NCBI RefSeq assembly: GCF_010723735.1
Contig: NZ_BLLB01000002.1
Coordinates: 3,596,001-3,660,000, forward strand
Length of the DNA stretch: 64,000 nucleotides
From: Mycolicibacterium hippocampi
GTDB taxonomy: Bacteria; Actinomycetota; Actinomycetes; Mycobacteriales; Mycobacteriaceae
Reading direction: 5' to 3'
Shown here in pieces: positions 1 to 12,432 of this stretch. A program made the translations under genes and the position numbers. Each line of letters opens with the position of its first letter. Positions within the stretch are counted from its first letter, which is position 1. A model generated the notes under the pieces. The model was not told the origin of the DNA. It did not search any database and was given only the letters and a program-made list of their open reading frames with translations.

Positions 1-491
1 CAGACGGCCCTTGGCCCGACGCCGCAGCGCACTCGTTCCGGGGCCCGGGGCCGCGCAACGCGGTGATGTTCGGCCCGCCGGGATCGCTCTACACCTACCG
101 CAGTCACGGCATCCACGTGTGCGCCAACGTGGTCTGCGCGACGGACGGGGTCGCCGGTGCGGTGCTGCTACGAGCTGCGGTGATCCAGTCCGGTGCCGAG
201 ACCGCCCGCGTCCGGCGGGGGGAGCGGGTGAGTGCGCCCGGGTTGGCGCGCGGCCCGGGCAACCTGTGCTCGGCACTCGGGATCACCATGGAGGACAACG
301 GGACCGACCTCTGTGATCCGCACGCTGAGGTCCGGCTCGAGCTGGGTGAGGGGCAGACCGGCATGACGGGGCCCAGGGTCGGCGTCAGCAAGGCCGCCGA
401 CAGACCGTGGCGGATGTGGCTGGCAGGACACCCGGAGGTGTCGGCGTATCGGCGCAGCCCTCGGGCACCGGCTCCCGGCCGGAGTGACTAG
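1..491 (+). CDS. mpg: 3-methyladenine DNA glycosylase, 5' end outside window
   Basis: This is the C-terminal part of an alkyladenine (AAG/Mpg-type) DNA glycosylase, which removes alkylated purines in base excision repair. The frame is open from position 3. It shows the family sequences HSFRGPGPRNAVMFGPPG and YRSHGIHVCANVVC near the start and ALGITMEDNGTDL further on. The N-terminus, including the catalytic Glu region, lies upstream of the window. Its place directly before tyrS matches Rv1688-Rv1689 of M. tuberculosis. Its end lies 19 bases before the chosen tyrS start, so co-transcription is likely. Confidence 0.9.
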   Translation, partial: DGPWPDAAAHSFRGPGPRNAVMFGPPGSLYTYRSHGIHVCANVVCATDGVAGAVLLRAAVIQSGAETARVRRGERVSAPGLARGPGNLCSALGITMEDNGTDLCDPHAEVRLELGEGQTGMTGPRVGVSKAADRPWRMWLAGHPEVSAYRRSPRAPAPGRSD

Positions 492-510
492 TACGGAAGG
501 ATCAGAACCC

Positions 511-1791
511 GTGACTTCTGCGGCTTCCATCCTCGACGAACTGGAATGGCGTGAGCTCGTCGCGCAGTCCACCGACCGTGCGGCACTGGCTACAGCGCTG
601 GCCGACGGCCCGGTGACGGTGTACTCCGGTTTCGACCCGACCGCGCCGAGCCTGCACGCCGGACATCTGATCCCGCTGCTGACGCTGCGGCGCTTCCAGC
701 GGGCCGGTCACCGACCCATCGTGCTCGCCGGCGGGGCCACCGGGATGATCGGGGATCCGCGCGACGTGGGCGAACGCACTCTGCAGACCGCCGACACCGT
801 CGCCGAGTGGTCGGGACGCATCCGCGGTCAGTTGGAGCGCTTCGTGGAGTTCGACGACTCGCCCACCGGGGCCGTGGTCGCCAACAATCTGGCCTGGACG
901 GGTGAACTGTCCGCGATCGAGTTCCTCCGAGACATCGGCAAGCATTTCTCGGTGAACGTCATGCTCGACCGGGACACGGTGCGGCGCAGGCTCGACGGCG
1001 AGGGGATCTCCTACACCGAGTTCAGTTACATGCTGCTGCAGGCCAACGATTTTGTGGAGTTGCACCAGCGCTACGGGTGCACGCTGCAGATCGGCGGGTC
1101 CGATCAGTGGGGCAACATCATCGCCGGTGTGCGACTGGTCCGGCAGAAGGCCGGCGCCACGGCGCACGCGTTGACCACGCCGCTGGTGACCGACTCCGAG
1201 GGCAAGAAGTTCGGCAAGTCCACCGGCGGCGGCAGCCTGTGGCTGGACCCCGACATGACCAGCCCGTACGCCTGGTACCAGTACTTCATCAACACCGCGG
1301 ACGCGGACGTGATCCCGTACCTGCGCTGGTTCACCTTCCTGTCCGCCGACGAGATCGCCGAACTCGAGCAGGCTACTGCCGATCGCCCGCACGAACGGGC
1401 GGCCCAACGGCGGCTCGCCCGGGAACTCACCGACCTCGTGCACGGCGATGCGGCGACGGCGGCGGTGGAACACGCCAGCCAGGCTCTGTTCGGCCGCGGG
1501 GAACTCGGCCAACTCGACCAGGCCACGCTGTCCGCAGCGCTGCGCGAGGCGTCAGTGGCCGAGTTCGTCGCCGGTGGTCCGGCCACCATCACCGATCTTC
1601 TGGTCGCCAGTGGACTGTCGGCGAGCAAGGGCGCCGCGCGGCGGACCATCGCCGAGGGTGGTGTTTCGGTCAACAACGTGAAGATCGCCACAGACGACTG
1701 GGTTCCGCAGCAGTCGGACTTCCTGCACGGCAAGTGGCTGGTGCTGCGCCGGGGCAAGCGGAATATCGCCGGCGTCGAGCGCGTTGAATGA
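511..1791 (+). CDS. tyrS: tyrosyl-tRNA synthetase
   Basis: Class I tyrosyl-tRNA synthetase that charges tRNA-Tyr in the cytoplasm. The HIGH-type motif LHAGH lies near residue 48, the KMSKS-type motif KFGKS near residue 230, and an S4-type RNA-binding domain at the C-terminus (SKGAARRTIAEGGVSVNN). At 426 aa it is the normal length for the family. I chose the GTG at 511, preceded by GGAAGG at about 497-501, over an earlier in-frame ATG at 484, because the protein then starts like the mycobacterial orthologue (ILDELEW). It is immediately followed by the rRNA operon, the rrnB arrangement of fast-growing mycobacteria. Confidence 0.97.
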   Translation: MTSAASILDELEWRELVAQSTDRAALATALADGPVTVYSGFDPTAPSLHAGHLIPLLTLRRFQRAGHRPIVLAGGATGMIGDPRDVGERTLQTADTVAEWSGRIRGQLERFVEFDDSPTGAVVANNLAWTGELSAIEFLRDIGKHFSVNVMLDRDTVRRRLDGEGISYTEFSYMLLQANDFVELHQRYGCTLQIGGSDQWGNIIAGVRLVRQKAGATAHALTTPLVTDSEGKKFGKSTGGGSLWLDPDMTSPYAWYQYFINTADADVIPYLRWFTFLSADEIAELEQATADRPHERAAQRRLARELTDLVHGDAATAAVEHASQALFGRGELGQLDQATLSAALREASVAEFVAGGPATITDLLVASGLSASKGAARRTIAEGGVSVNNVKIATDDWVPQQSDFLHGKWLVLRRGKRNIAGVERVE

Positions 1792-1938
1792 CTCACCGCA
1801 CCGAAAGCTGTGGTCACAGGCTTGAGCAGTCGTCCGGGAACAATCCCGGGCGCAGCGTCGTTGAGCTTGTTCAGGAGTCGACGCACCACACGGTGCGCGC
1901 GCAGGGGCGAGGTTGAAAAACACGCCCTAGCAGGCCAT

Positions 1939-1967
1939 TTGACTCTCAGTTTTCCCTCACGTAACTT
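1939..1967 (+). promoter_or_regulatory. candidate rRNA promoter
   Basis: A -35-like TTGACT at 1939-1944 and a -10-like TAACTT at 1962-1967 are separated by 17 bases. This fits a SigA-type promoter about 315 bases upstream of 16S. It is the best-looking hexamer pair in the leader. Additional promoters may exist, and no start site can be proved from sequence. Confidence 0.55.
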
Positions 1968-2109
1968 GTTGAAGTCGTCGCAGCGCGGGCCCAGCCCGCA
2001 GAGCGCGACGGCCTCCCAGAGGGAAAGCACCACTTCGGTGGTTTCCTGACCGTCCGCACTACCAGAACGCGGCTTTAGCCGCGGGTTCGGTGGCGCGGCT
2101 GGGCGGGTG

Positions 2110-2130
2110 TGTTGTTTGAGAACTCAATAG
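2110..2130 (+). promoter_or_regulatory. boxA-like antitermination element of rRNA leader
   Basis: The segment around TTGTTTGAGAACTCAATAG matches the conserved leader element found before 16S rRNA in actinobacteria, where Nus factors bind the nascent transcript. It lies about 150 bases before the mature 16S start. Confidence 0.6.
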
Positions 2131-2282
2131 TGTGTTTGGTGGTTTTTGTTTGTTTTTTGGTCATGCCTGCATTTTCCCGTTTGGGGGTGTGACTGTTTTT
2201 TGGATGCCAGTTTTTGGTGTCTGTTTGTTAGGTCAGGCTTGTTCTGATTCGGATTCTGCTTGTGCCTGTGGGTGCGAGAGGG

Positions 2283-7403
<5,121 letters not shown>

Positions 7404-7521
7404 CAACAACAAAACCTCGCAACCACACCACGAATGCCCCAAACACGCATTCACACCCCACCACCAAATAACACCTCCACCCCACAACACGGGGTGGCAC
7501 TCAAAAACGAGTGAAAATAAA

Positions 7522-7637
7522 GTTACGGCGGTCCATAGCGGCAGGGAAACGCCCGGTCCCATCCCGAACCCGGAAGCTAAGCCTGCCAGCGCCGATGATA
7601 CTACCCACACGGGTGGAAAAGTAGGACACCGCCGAAC
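7522..7637 (+). rRNA. rrf: 5S ribosomal RNA
   Basis: About 116 nt. The 5' strand TTACGGCGGTCCATAGCGG pairs with the 3' end GACACCGCCGAA, and the internal CCCGGTCCCATCCCGAAC loop is typical of bacterial 5S. It lies about 118 bases after 23S and is followed by a terminator hairpin. Confidence 0.95.
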
Positions 7638-7649
7638 ACACATTAAAGC

Positions 7650-7683
7650 CCTTTGCCCCCCAAACACAATTGGGGGGCAAAGG
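7650..7683 (+). terminator. rRNA operon terminator
   Basis: A perfect 12-bp stem (CCTTTGCCCCCC with GGGGGGCAAAGG) and a 10-base loop follow 5S rRNA, with CATTTCT after it. The T-run is weak, which is common for mycobacterial terminators. It also lies at the 3' end of the opposing SRPBCC gene and may stop both. Confidence 0.85.
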
Positions 7684-7688
7684 CATTT

Positions 7689-8165
7689 CTATCGATAATC
7701 ACCATCCTGGATCTGGTCGATTTCAAGTCGCGATTTGAGATTGCCGAGCCCGACATCGGCGCGCCTGCCCATCACCCATCTGGCGAGGGGCAACGCTGTG
7801 TTGCGGGCCAGGGCGGTCCCATTGCGGCTCCACATGCTCCACCGGACTTCACATGAACTCGGTTCGACTTCACTGAATTCCATCTCCATGCGTGGCAGTA
7901 ACAACGGCAGGTCACCTTCCGTGGCCACCCTGTGAGGGACGTTGATATCGACCACGCGGATCGCCACCCTCCGCTTGCCCCTCAGTGGCATGGCGACAGT
8001 TTCCAGATACTGCTTGCCCCGAGTCGGGAACGGCAGGTCGTCGTCCGCGGCGATGCCGATCACGCCAGGAAACCAGTCGCCGAAGTTCTCTAGATCCGCC
8101 GCATAGTCAAATGCCTTCGCGCGCGAGCACCCAATAGTGACGACAGAATTGGCCAGCAGATACAT
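7689..8165 (-). CDS. SRPBCC-family protein
   Basis: A 158-aa protein with the START/SRPBCC-like fold pattern (polyketide cyclase/dehydrase type). It has N-terminal CSRAKAFDYAADLENFGDWFPG, a central alternating beta segment and a C-terminal amphipathic helix with GLGNLKSRLE. Such proteins bind hydrophobic ligands in a helix-grip pocket; the ligand here is unknown. It is divergent from a MerR regulator, with 76 bases between the starts, so the regulator probably controls it. It ends just after the rRNA terminator on the facing strand. Confidence 0.75.
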   Translation of the reverse strand: MYLLANSVVTIGCSRAKAFDYAADLENFGDWFPGVIGIAADDDLPFPTRGKQYLETVAMPLRGKRRVAIRVVDINVPHRVATEGDLPLLLPRMEMEFSEVEPSSCEVRWSMWSRNGTALARNTALPLARWVMGRRADVGLGNLKSRLEIDQIQDGDYR

Positions 8166-8208
8166 CCCGCCTCCTCGTTGATGTCCAACCGCGGAAGGTT
8201 AGGCTGTA

Positions 8209-8218
8209 GACCTAGGTC
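8209..8218. promoter_or_regulatory. palindrome, possible MerR operator
   Basis: GACCTAGGTC is a perfect 10-bp palindrome in the 76-base gap between the divergent SRPBCC and MerR genes. On the minus strand TTGACC overlaps it as a -35-like element for the SRPBCC gene. MerR regulators bind dyads inside promoters, so this is the most likely operator, but no clear -10 at the right spacing can be pointed out. Confidence 0.4.
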
Positions 8219-8241
8219 AACAGTCAAGCGGTCAAACCTCT

Positions 8242-8616
8242 ATGCAGATCAGCGAACTAGAAGAATGCACCGGCGTGAGTCGTCATGCCCTGCGCTATTA
8301 CGAACGTCGCGGGCTTCTCGGCGAGGTACCCCGCACCCATGGCAACTATCGGGAGTATCCGGAATCCCTAGTCCAGCAGATCAAGCTGCTGCGCAGCATG
8401 CAGTCTCTGGGGTTCTCCCTGACCGAGATCCGGCAAGTGCTCGACGGACTGCGCGCCCACGACATCGACTGCGCCGACGGCGCCCGATTGCTGGCTGCCA
8501 AACGTATGCGCGTTCGAGAGCAGATCGCCGGTCTGACAGAAGTCAGTCGAATACTGCTGCAGGAACAGAAGCGCCTGGAAGACACCGCGCGCCGGCATGG
8601 GAAGTACGTCCAATAG
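8242..8616 (+). CDS. MerR-family transcriptional regulator
   Basis: A 124-aa regulator with the MerR winged helix-turn-helix at residues 1-70 (MQISELEECTGVSRHALRYY, then YPESLVQQIKLLRSMQSLGFS), followed by a coiled-coil dimerisation helix. No cysteine pair of the metal-sensing subfamilies is visible, so a metal role is not supported. It resembles the SoxR/TipA-like small regulators that pair with one divergent target gene. The ATG at 8242 lies 76 bases from the start of the SRPBCC gene, its probable target. Confidence 0.85.
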   Translation: MQISELEECTGVSRHALRYYERRGLLGEVPRTHGNYREYPESLVQQIKLLRSMQSLGFSLTEIRQVLDGLRAHDIDCADGARLLAAKRMRVREQIAGLTEVSRILLQEQKRLEDTARRHGKYVQ

Positions 8617-8678
8617 GTGTCCCGCTACGCTTATGCCTGCACGCATCAATGCGAGCAGCCAAATAGGAAAGGGCCTAC

Positions 8679-9503
8679 GTGCCGCAGGACACCCAGGGCG
8701 GTCGCGGCGAACGGCGCACTCAGCGCGACTCGAGCGCCGGCGGCCAGCGACCGGGCCGTGATCAGCGATCGGCGCCGCGCGTCTCCGGACCGCAGCGCGC
8801 CCGTCGTGCCCAACCCCGACCGACAGCTGATTCGGCCCGCGACGCCGGGCCGCCGATTCCCGCCGAGATCGACGCCAAACAACTCTCGCCGGAGATCCGC
8901 GGTGAGCTCACCACGCTCGACCGCGGGACTGCAGACGTCATCGCCCGTCACCTGGTGGCCGCCGGCGAACTCCTCGACGACGATCCCGAAGCCGCACTCG
9001 AACACGCCCGCGCCGCCCGGGCACGCGCCGGCCGGATCGCCGCGATCCGCGAGGCGGTCGGCATCGCGGCCTACCACTGCGGCGACTGGGCACAAGCACT
9101 GGCAGAACTGCGGGCAGCACGCAGAATGGGCAGCCGTTCGCCGCTGCTGGCCCTGATCGCCGACTGTGAGCGCGGTATCGGTCGACCCGAACGCGCGATA
9201 GAGCTCGCCCGCGGCGCGGAAGCCACCGAACTCAGCGGCGACGACGCCGACGAACTACGGATCGTGGTGGCCGGCGCCCGCTCCGACATGGGCCAGCACG
9301 AGCAGGCGCTGGCCATTCTGGCCTCGCCGGCGCTGGATCCGTCGCAGACCGGCCAGACCGCTGCCCGGCTGTTCTACACCTACGCCGAGACGCTGCTGAC
9401 CCTCGGCCGTGCGCAGGAGGCGTTGGAATGGTTCCTCAACGCTGCCCGGGCCGACGTCGAAGGGGTCACTGACGCCGAAGAGCGGATCACGGAGCTGTCC
9501 TGA
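8679..9503 (+). CDS. tetratricopeptide-like protein (Rv1691-type)
   Basis: A 274-aa protein. Residues 1-60 are Arg/Gly/Pro-rich and probably disordered. The rest is alpha-helical with TPR-like pairs (ELLDDDPEAALEHARAARAR, GDWAQALAELRAARRMG, GRAQEALEWFLNAAR). It probably mediates protein contacts; the partner is unknown. The GTG start at 8679 follows GGAAAGGG. It lies directly before the HAD phosphatase gene, with 1 base between stop and next start, matching the Rv1691-Rv1692 order. Its arginine-rich head recalls an RNA- or ribosome-binding tail, but that is only an impression. Confidence 0.8.
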   Translation: MPQDTQGGRGERRTQRDSSAGGQRPGRDQRSAPRVSGPQRARRAQPRPTADSARDAGPPIPAEIDAKQLSPEIRGELTTLDRGTADVIARHLVAAGELLDDDPEAALEHARAARARAGRIAAIREAVGIAAYHCGDWAQALAELRAARRMGSRSPLLALIADCERGIGRPERAIELARGAEATELSGDDADELRIVVAGARSDMGQHEQALAILASPALDPSQTGQTAARLFYTYAETLLTLGRAQEALEWFLNAARADVEGVTDAEERITELS

Positions 9504-9504
9504 G

Positions 9505-10533
9505 GTGAGTACTCTTGCGCAGCAGCATGATTGCCTGCTGCTTGACCTCGACGGCACGGTGTTCCGCGGTCACCAGCCGACGCCGGGTGCAGTGGAGACC
9601 CTGGCTGTTGTCGAGTCGCGGATCCTGTATGTCACCAACAACGCCTCCCGCGGCGCCGCTCAGGTCGCCGAGCACCTTCGCGAACTGGGTTTCACCGCGG
9701 AACCCGACGATGTCGTCACCAGCGCCCAGAGTGCCGCACGCATGCTGGCCGACCAGCTGCCGGGCGGGGCGAAGGTTCTGATCGTCGGTACCGAAGCGCT
9801 GGCTGCCGAGGTCACCGATGTAGGCCTGGCGCCGGTGCGGCAGTGGTCGGACGACCCGGTGGCCGTGGTCCAGGGGCACTCCCCGGAGACCGCCTGGGCC
9901 GACCTCGCCGAGGCAGGACTGGCGATCAGATCCGGGGCTCTGTGGATCGCCGCCAACGTGGACAAGACGCTGCCCTCGGAGCGCGGCCTGCTGCCGGGCA
10001 ACGGCTCGATGGTGGCTGCGCTGCGCACCGCCACCGACCGGGAACCCCAGGTCGCCGGCAAGCCGGCGCCGGCACTGATGGCAGATGCCCTGTCCCGCGG
10101 CGATTTTGACACCCCACTGGTGATCGGTGACCGTCTCGACACCGACATCGCCGGTGCCATCGCCGCGAAACTGCCCAGCCTGATGGTGATGTGCGGGGTG
10201 AACACCGCCAAGGACGCGATCTGGGCGATCCCGGAGCAGCGACCAGACTACATCGCCGAAGACCTCCGGGCCCTCACCGGGGACTCCGCCATGTTGCGCG
10301 TCGGGCCGCACCCGGGATGGCACGTCGATATCGACACCGGCACGGTCACGGTGCGGGCCACCGACCAGGATCCCGGCGATGCGCTATCGGTGATCCGGGT
10401 GATCGCCGATGCCGTCTGGAAAGCCGACACCGGCCGCCCGACGACGATCTCGGCCGGTGACGACACGGCGCGACTGGCCCTGCAGCGCTGGTCGCTGGCC
10501 CCGGCTGCCGACGGCAGCGGTGCGCTAGCGTGA
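9505..10533 (+). CDS. HAD-superfamily hydrolase, glycerol-3-phosphate phosphatase-type
   Basis: A 342-aa HAD subclass IIA phosphatase. Motif I is LLLDLDGTVF near residue 12, motif II lies in ILYVTNNASRG, and motif IV is VIGDRLDTDIAGA near residue 206, so the catalytic aspartates are present. The M. tuberculosis gene in this position (Rv1692) encodes a D,L-glycerol-3-phosphate phosphatase acting in glycerophospholipid recycling; the same role is inferred here. About 90 C-terminal residues form an extra domain. I chose the GTG at 9505, directly after the preceding stop. Its stop overlaps the GTG of the next gene. Confidence 0.87.
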   Translation: MSTLAQQHDCLLLDLDGTVFRGHQPTPGAVETLAVVESRILYVTNNASRGAAQVAEHLRELGFTAEPDDVVTSAQSAARMLADQLPGGAKVLIVGTEALAAEVTDVGLAPVRQWSDDPVAVVQGHSPETAWADLAEAGLAIRSGALWIAANVDKTLPSERGLLPGNGSMVAALRTATDREPQVAGKPAPALMADALSRGDFDTPLVIGDRLDTDIAGAIAAKLPSLMVMCGVNTAKDAIWAIPEQRPDYIAEDLRALTGDSAMLRVGPHPGWHVDIDTGTVTVRATDQDPGDALSVIRVIADAVWKADTGRPTTISAGDDTARLALQRWSLAPAADGSGALA

Positions 10534-10697
10534 ACACCGACATGACCGACGATCCCGACGCGATTCGCGCCCAGGTGGCCGAACTCCTGGGCGAGCAGGC
10601 GGAGGTGGGCGAAGCCGACCTCGACGCCGTTGCTGCGCGCCTGGAGGAGGCGCACGAACTGCTGCTGCAGGCGTTGGAATCGGTCGAGAAGGGCTGA
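10530..10697 (+). CDS. 55-aa conserved small protein (Rv1693-type)
   Basis: A small acidic protein beginning VNTDMTDDPDAIRAQ and ending ALESVEKG. It is mostly one amphipathic helix rich in Glu, Leu and Ala. The GTG start overlaps the stop of the HAD gene by 4 bases, and its end lies 5 bases before tlyA, so translation is probably coupled. It sits where M. tuberculosis has Rv1693, a small protein without known function. The tight fit between neighbours is the best evidence that it is real. Confidence 0.75.
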   Translation: MNTDMTDDPDAIRAQVAELLGEQAEVGEADLDAVAARLEEAHELLLQALESVEKG

Positions 10698-10702
10698 TCC
10701 GC

Positions 10703-11512
10703 GTGACGCGGCGCGCTCGTGTGGACGCCGAGCTGGTACGACGCGGTCTGGCCCGCTCGCGCCAGCAGGCCGCGGAACTGATCGGCGCGGGCCGCGTCAG
10801 CATCGACGGGATGCCCGCGGCCAAGCCGGCGACGTCCATCGCGTTGAGCGCCAACCTGACCGTCGTGGACCTCGGCGAGCAGTCGTGGGTGTCCCGCGGA
10901 GCACACAAGCTGCTCGGGGCCCTCGAGGCCTTCGGTATCCCGGTCGACGGTCGGCGGTGTCTGGACGCGGGCGCATCGACCGGCGGGTTCACCGAGGTGC
11001 TGCTCGACCGCGGGGCCGCTGAGGTGGTCGCCGTCGACGTCGGTTACGGGCAGCTCGCCTGGGCGCTGCGTACCGATCCGAGGGTGACGGTGATGGAACG
11101 CACCAACGTACGTGACCTCACCGCCGACACGATCGGTGGGCCGGTGGACTTGATCGTCGCCGACCTGTCGTTCATCTCCCTGGCGACCGTGCTTCCGGCG
11201 CTGACTGCATGTGCCTCCCCGGGCGCCGATATCGTTCCCATGGTGAAGCCACAGTTCGAGGTCGGTAAGTCCCGGGTGGGCGCCGGCGGGGTGGTGGCGG
11301 ACCCGGCGCTGCGCGCCGACGCGGTGCGCTCGGTGGCACGCCGCGCCGCCGAACTGCGCTGGCACGCCGTCGCCGTCGCCGCCAGCCCGTTGCCCGGGCC
11401 CGCCGGCAACGTGGAGTATTTCCTGCACCTGCGTGCCGAAACCGACCGAGCGCTGCCGGCGGATTCGCTTGACGGCGCGATTCGGCAGGCCGTCGAAGAG
11501 GGGCCGCAATGA
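10703..11512 (+). CDS. tlyA: TlyA, 16S/23S rRNA 2'-O-methyltransferase
   Basis: A 269-aa enzyme that 2'-O-methylates cytidines of 16S and 23S rRNA in mycobacteria; its loss gives capreomycin and viomycin resistance. An N-terminal S4 domain (residues 1-60, RVDAELVRRGLARSRQQA) is followed by an RrmJ-like methyltransferase with the SAM motif CLDAGASTGGFTEVLLDRG near residue 90. The KDKE-type catalytic surface is suggested by VKPQFEVGK. GTG start at 10703. Its stop overlaps the nadK start by 4 bases. Confidence 0.94.
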   Translation: MTRRARVDAELVRRGLARSRQQAAELIGAGRVSIDGMPAAKPATSIALSANLTVVDLGEQSWVSRGAHKLLGALEAFGIPVDGRRCLDAGASTGGFTEVLLDRGAAEVVAVDVGYGQLAWALRTDPRVTVMERTNVRDLTADTIGGPVDLIVADLSFISLATVLPALTACASPGADIVPMVKPQFEVGKSRVGAGGVVADPALRADAVRSVARRAAELRWHAVAVAASPLPGPAGNVEYFLHLRAETDRALPADSLDGAIRQAVEEGPQ

Positions 11513-12432
11513 CGCACGAACGTACCATTCTGCTTGTCGTGCACACCGGCCGCGAGGAAGCCACCGAGGTGGCGCGCCGCGTCGAGAAGGTGCTGGGCGA
11601 CAACGGAATCGCGCTGCGAGTACTCTCCGCCGAGGCGGTCGACCGCGGCCCCGTCCACCTCGCGCCCGACGACCTGCGGGCCCTCGGGGTGGAGATCGAG
11701 GTCGTCGACGCCGACCCACTGGCCGCCGAAGGCTGCGAACTGGTGCTCGTGCTCGGTGGCGACGGTACGTTCCTGCGGGCCGCCGACCTCGCCCGCAACG
11801 TCGAGATTCCGGTGCTCGGGGTGAACCTGGGCAGGATCGGCTTCCTCGCCGAGGCCGAAGCGGACTCCATCGACTCGGTTCTCGAACGCGTCATCGCACG
11901 CGACTACGTCGTCGAGGACCGTATGACGCTGGACGTGGCGATCCGGGTCGGGGGAGAACTCCTCGACCGCGGCTGGGCCCTCAACGAAGCCAGCCTGGAG
12001 AAGGGCCCGCGGCTGGGGGTGCTCGGCGTTGTCCTCGAGGTGGACAGGCGACCGGTCTCGGCGTTCGGGTGCGACGGCGTGCTGGTGTCCACCCCGACCG
12101 GGTCGACGGCGTATGCGTTCTCGGCCGGTGGCCCGGTGCTGTGGCCAGACCTGGAAGCGATCCTGGTGGTACCCAACAACGCCCACGCGCTGTTCGCCCG
12201 GCCGATGGTGACCAGCCCGGAGGCCTCGATTGCGATCGAGATCGAGGCGGACGGCCACGATGCGTTGGTGTTCTGCGACGGCCGACGGGAGATGGTGCTG
12301 CCGGCAGGGGGCAGGCTCGAGGTGACCCGCTGCGGCACGCCGCTGCGCTGGGCGCGGCTGGACAGCGCGCCCTTCACCGATCGGCTGGTGCGCAAATTCA
12401 GGTTGCCGGTCACCGGGTGGCGCGGACCGTAG
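11509..12432 (+). CDS. nadK: NAD kinase
   Basis: NAD kinase (PpnK) of 307 aa that makes NADP from NAD with ATP or polyphosphate. It has the GGDGTFLRAA motif near residue 80, NLGRIGFLAEAE near 105, and the NE/D-type and TPTGSTAYAFSAGGP segments near 160-205. Its start overlaps the tlyA stop and its stop overlaps the recN start, so the three genes form one translation-coupled run. No unusual feature is seen. Confidence 0.95.
   Translation: MTHERTILLVVHTGREEATEVARRVEKVLGDNGIALRVLSAEAVDRGPVHLAPDDLRALGVEIEVVDADPLAAEGCELVLVLGGDGTFLRAADLARNVEIPVLGVNLGRIGFLAEAEADSIDSVLERVIARDYVVEDRMTLDVAIRVGGELLDRGWALNEASLEKGPRLGVLGVVLEVDRRPVSAFGCDGVLVSTPTGSTAYAFSAGGPVLWPDLEAILVVPNNAHALFARPMVTSPEASIAIEIEADGHDALVFCDGRREMVLPAGGRLEVTRCGTPLRWARLDSAPFTDRLVRKFRLPVTGWRGP

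Larger units (their letters stand above)
1792..2282 (+). other. rRNA operon leader, no protein gene
   Basis: 491 bases between tyrS and 16S rRNA. I see no credible protein gene. The stretch holds a promoter candidate (1939-1967), a GC-rich inverted segment around 2010-2025, a boxA-like antitermination/processing element (2110-2130) and a T- and G-rich run before the mature 16S 5' end, all usual in mycobacterial pre-rRNA leaders. Confidence 0.8.
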
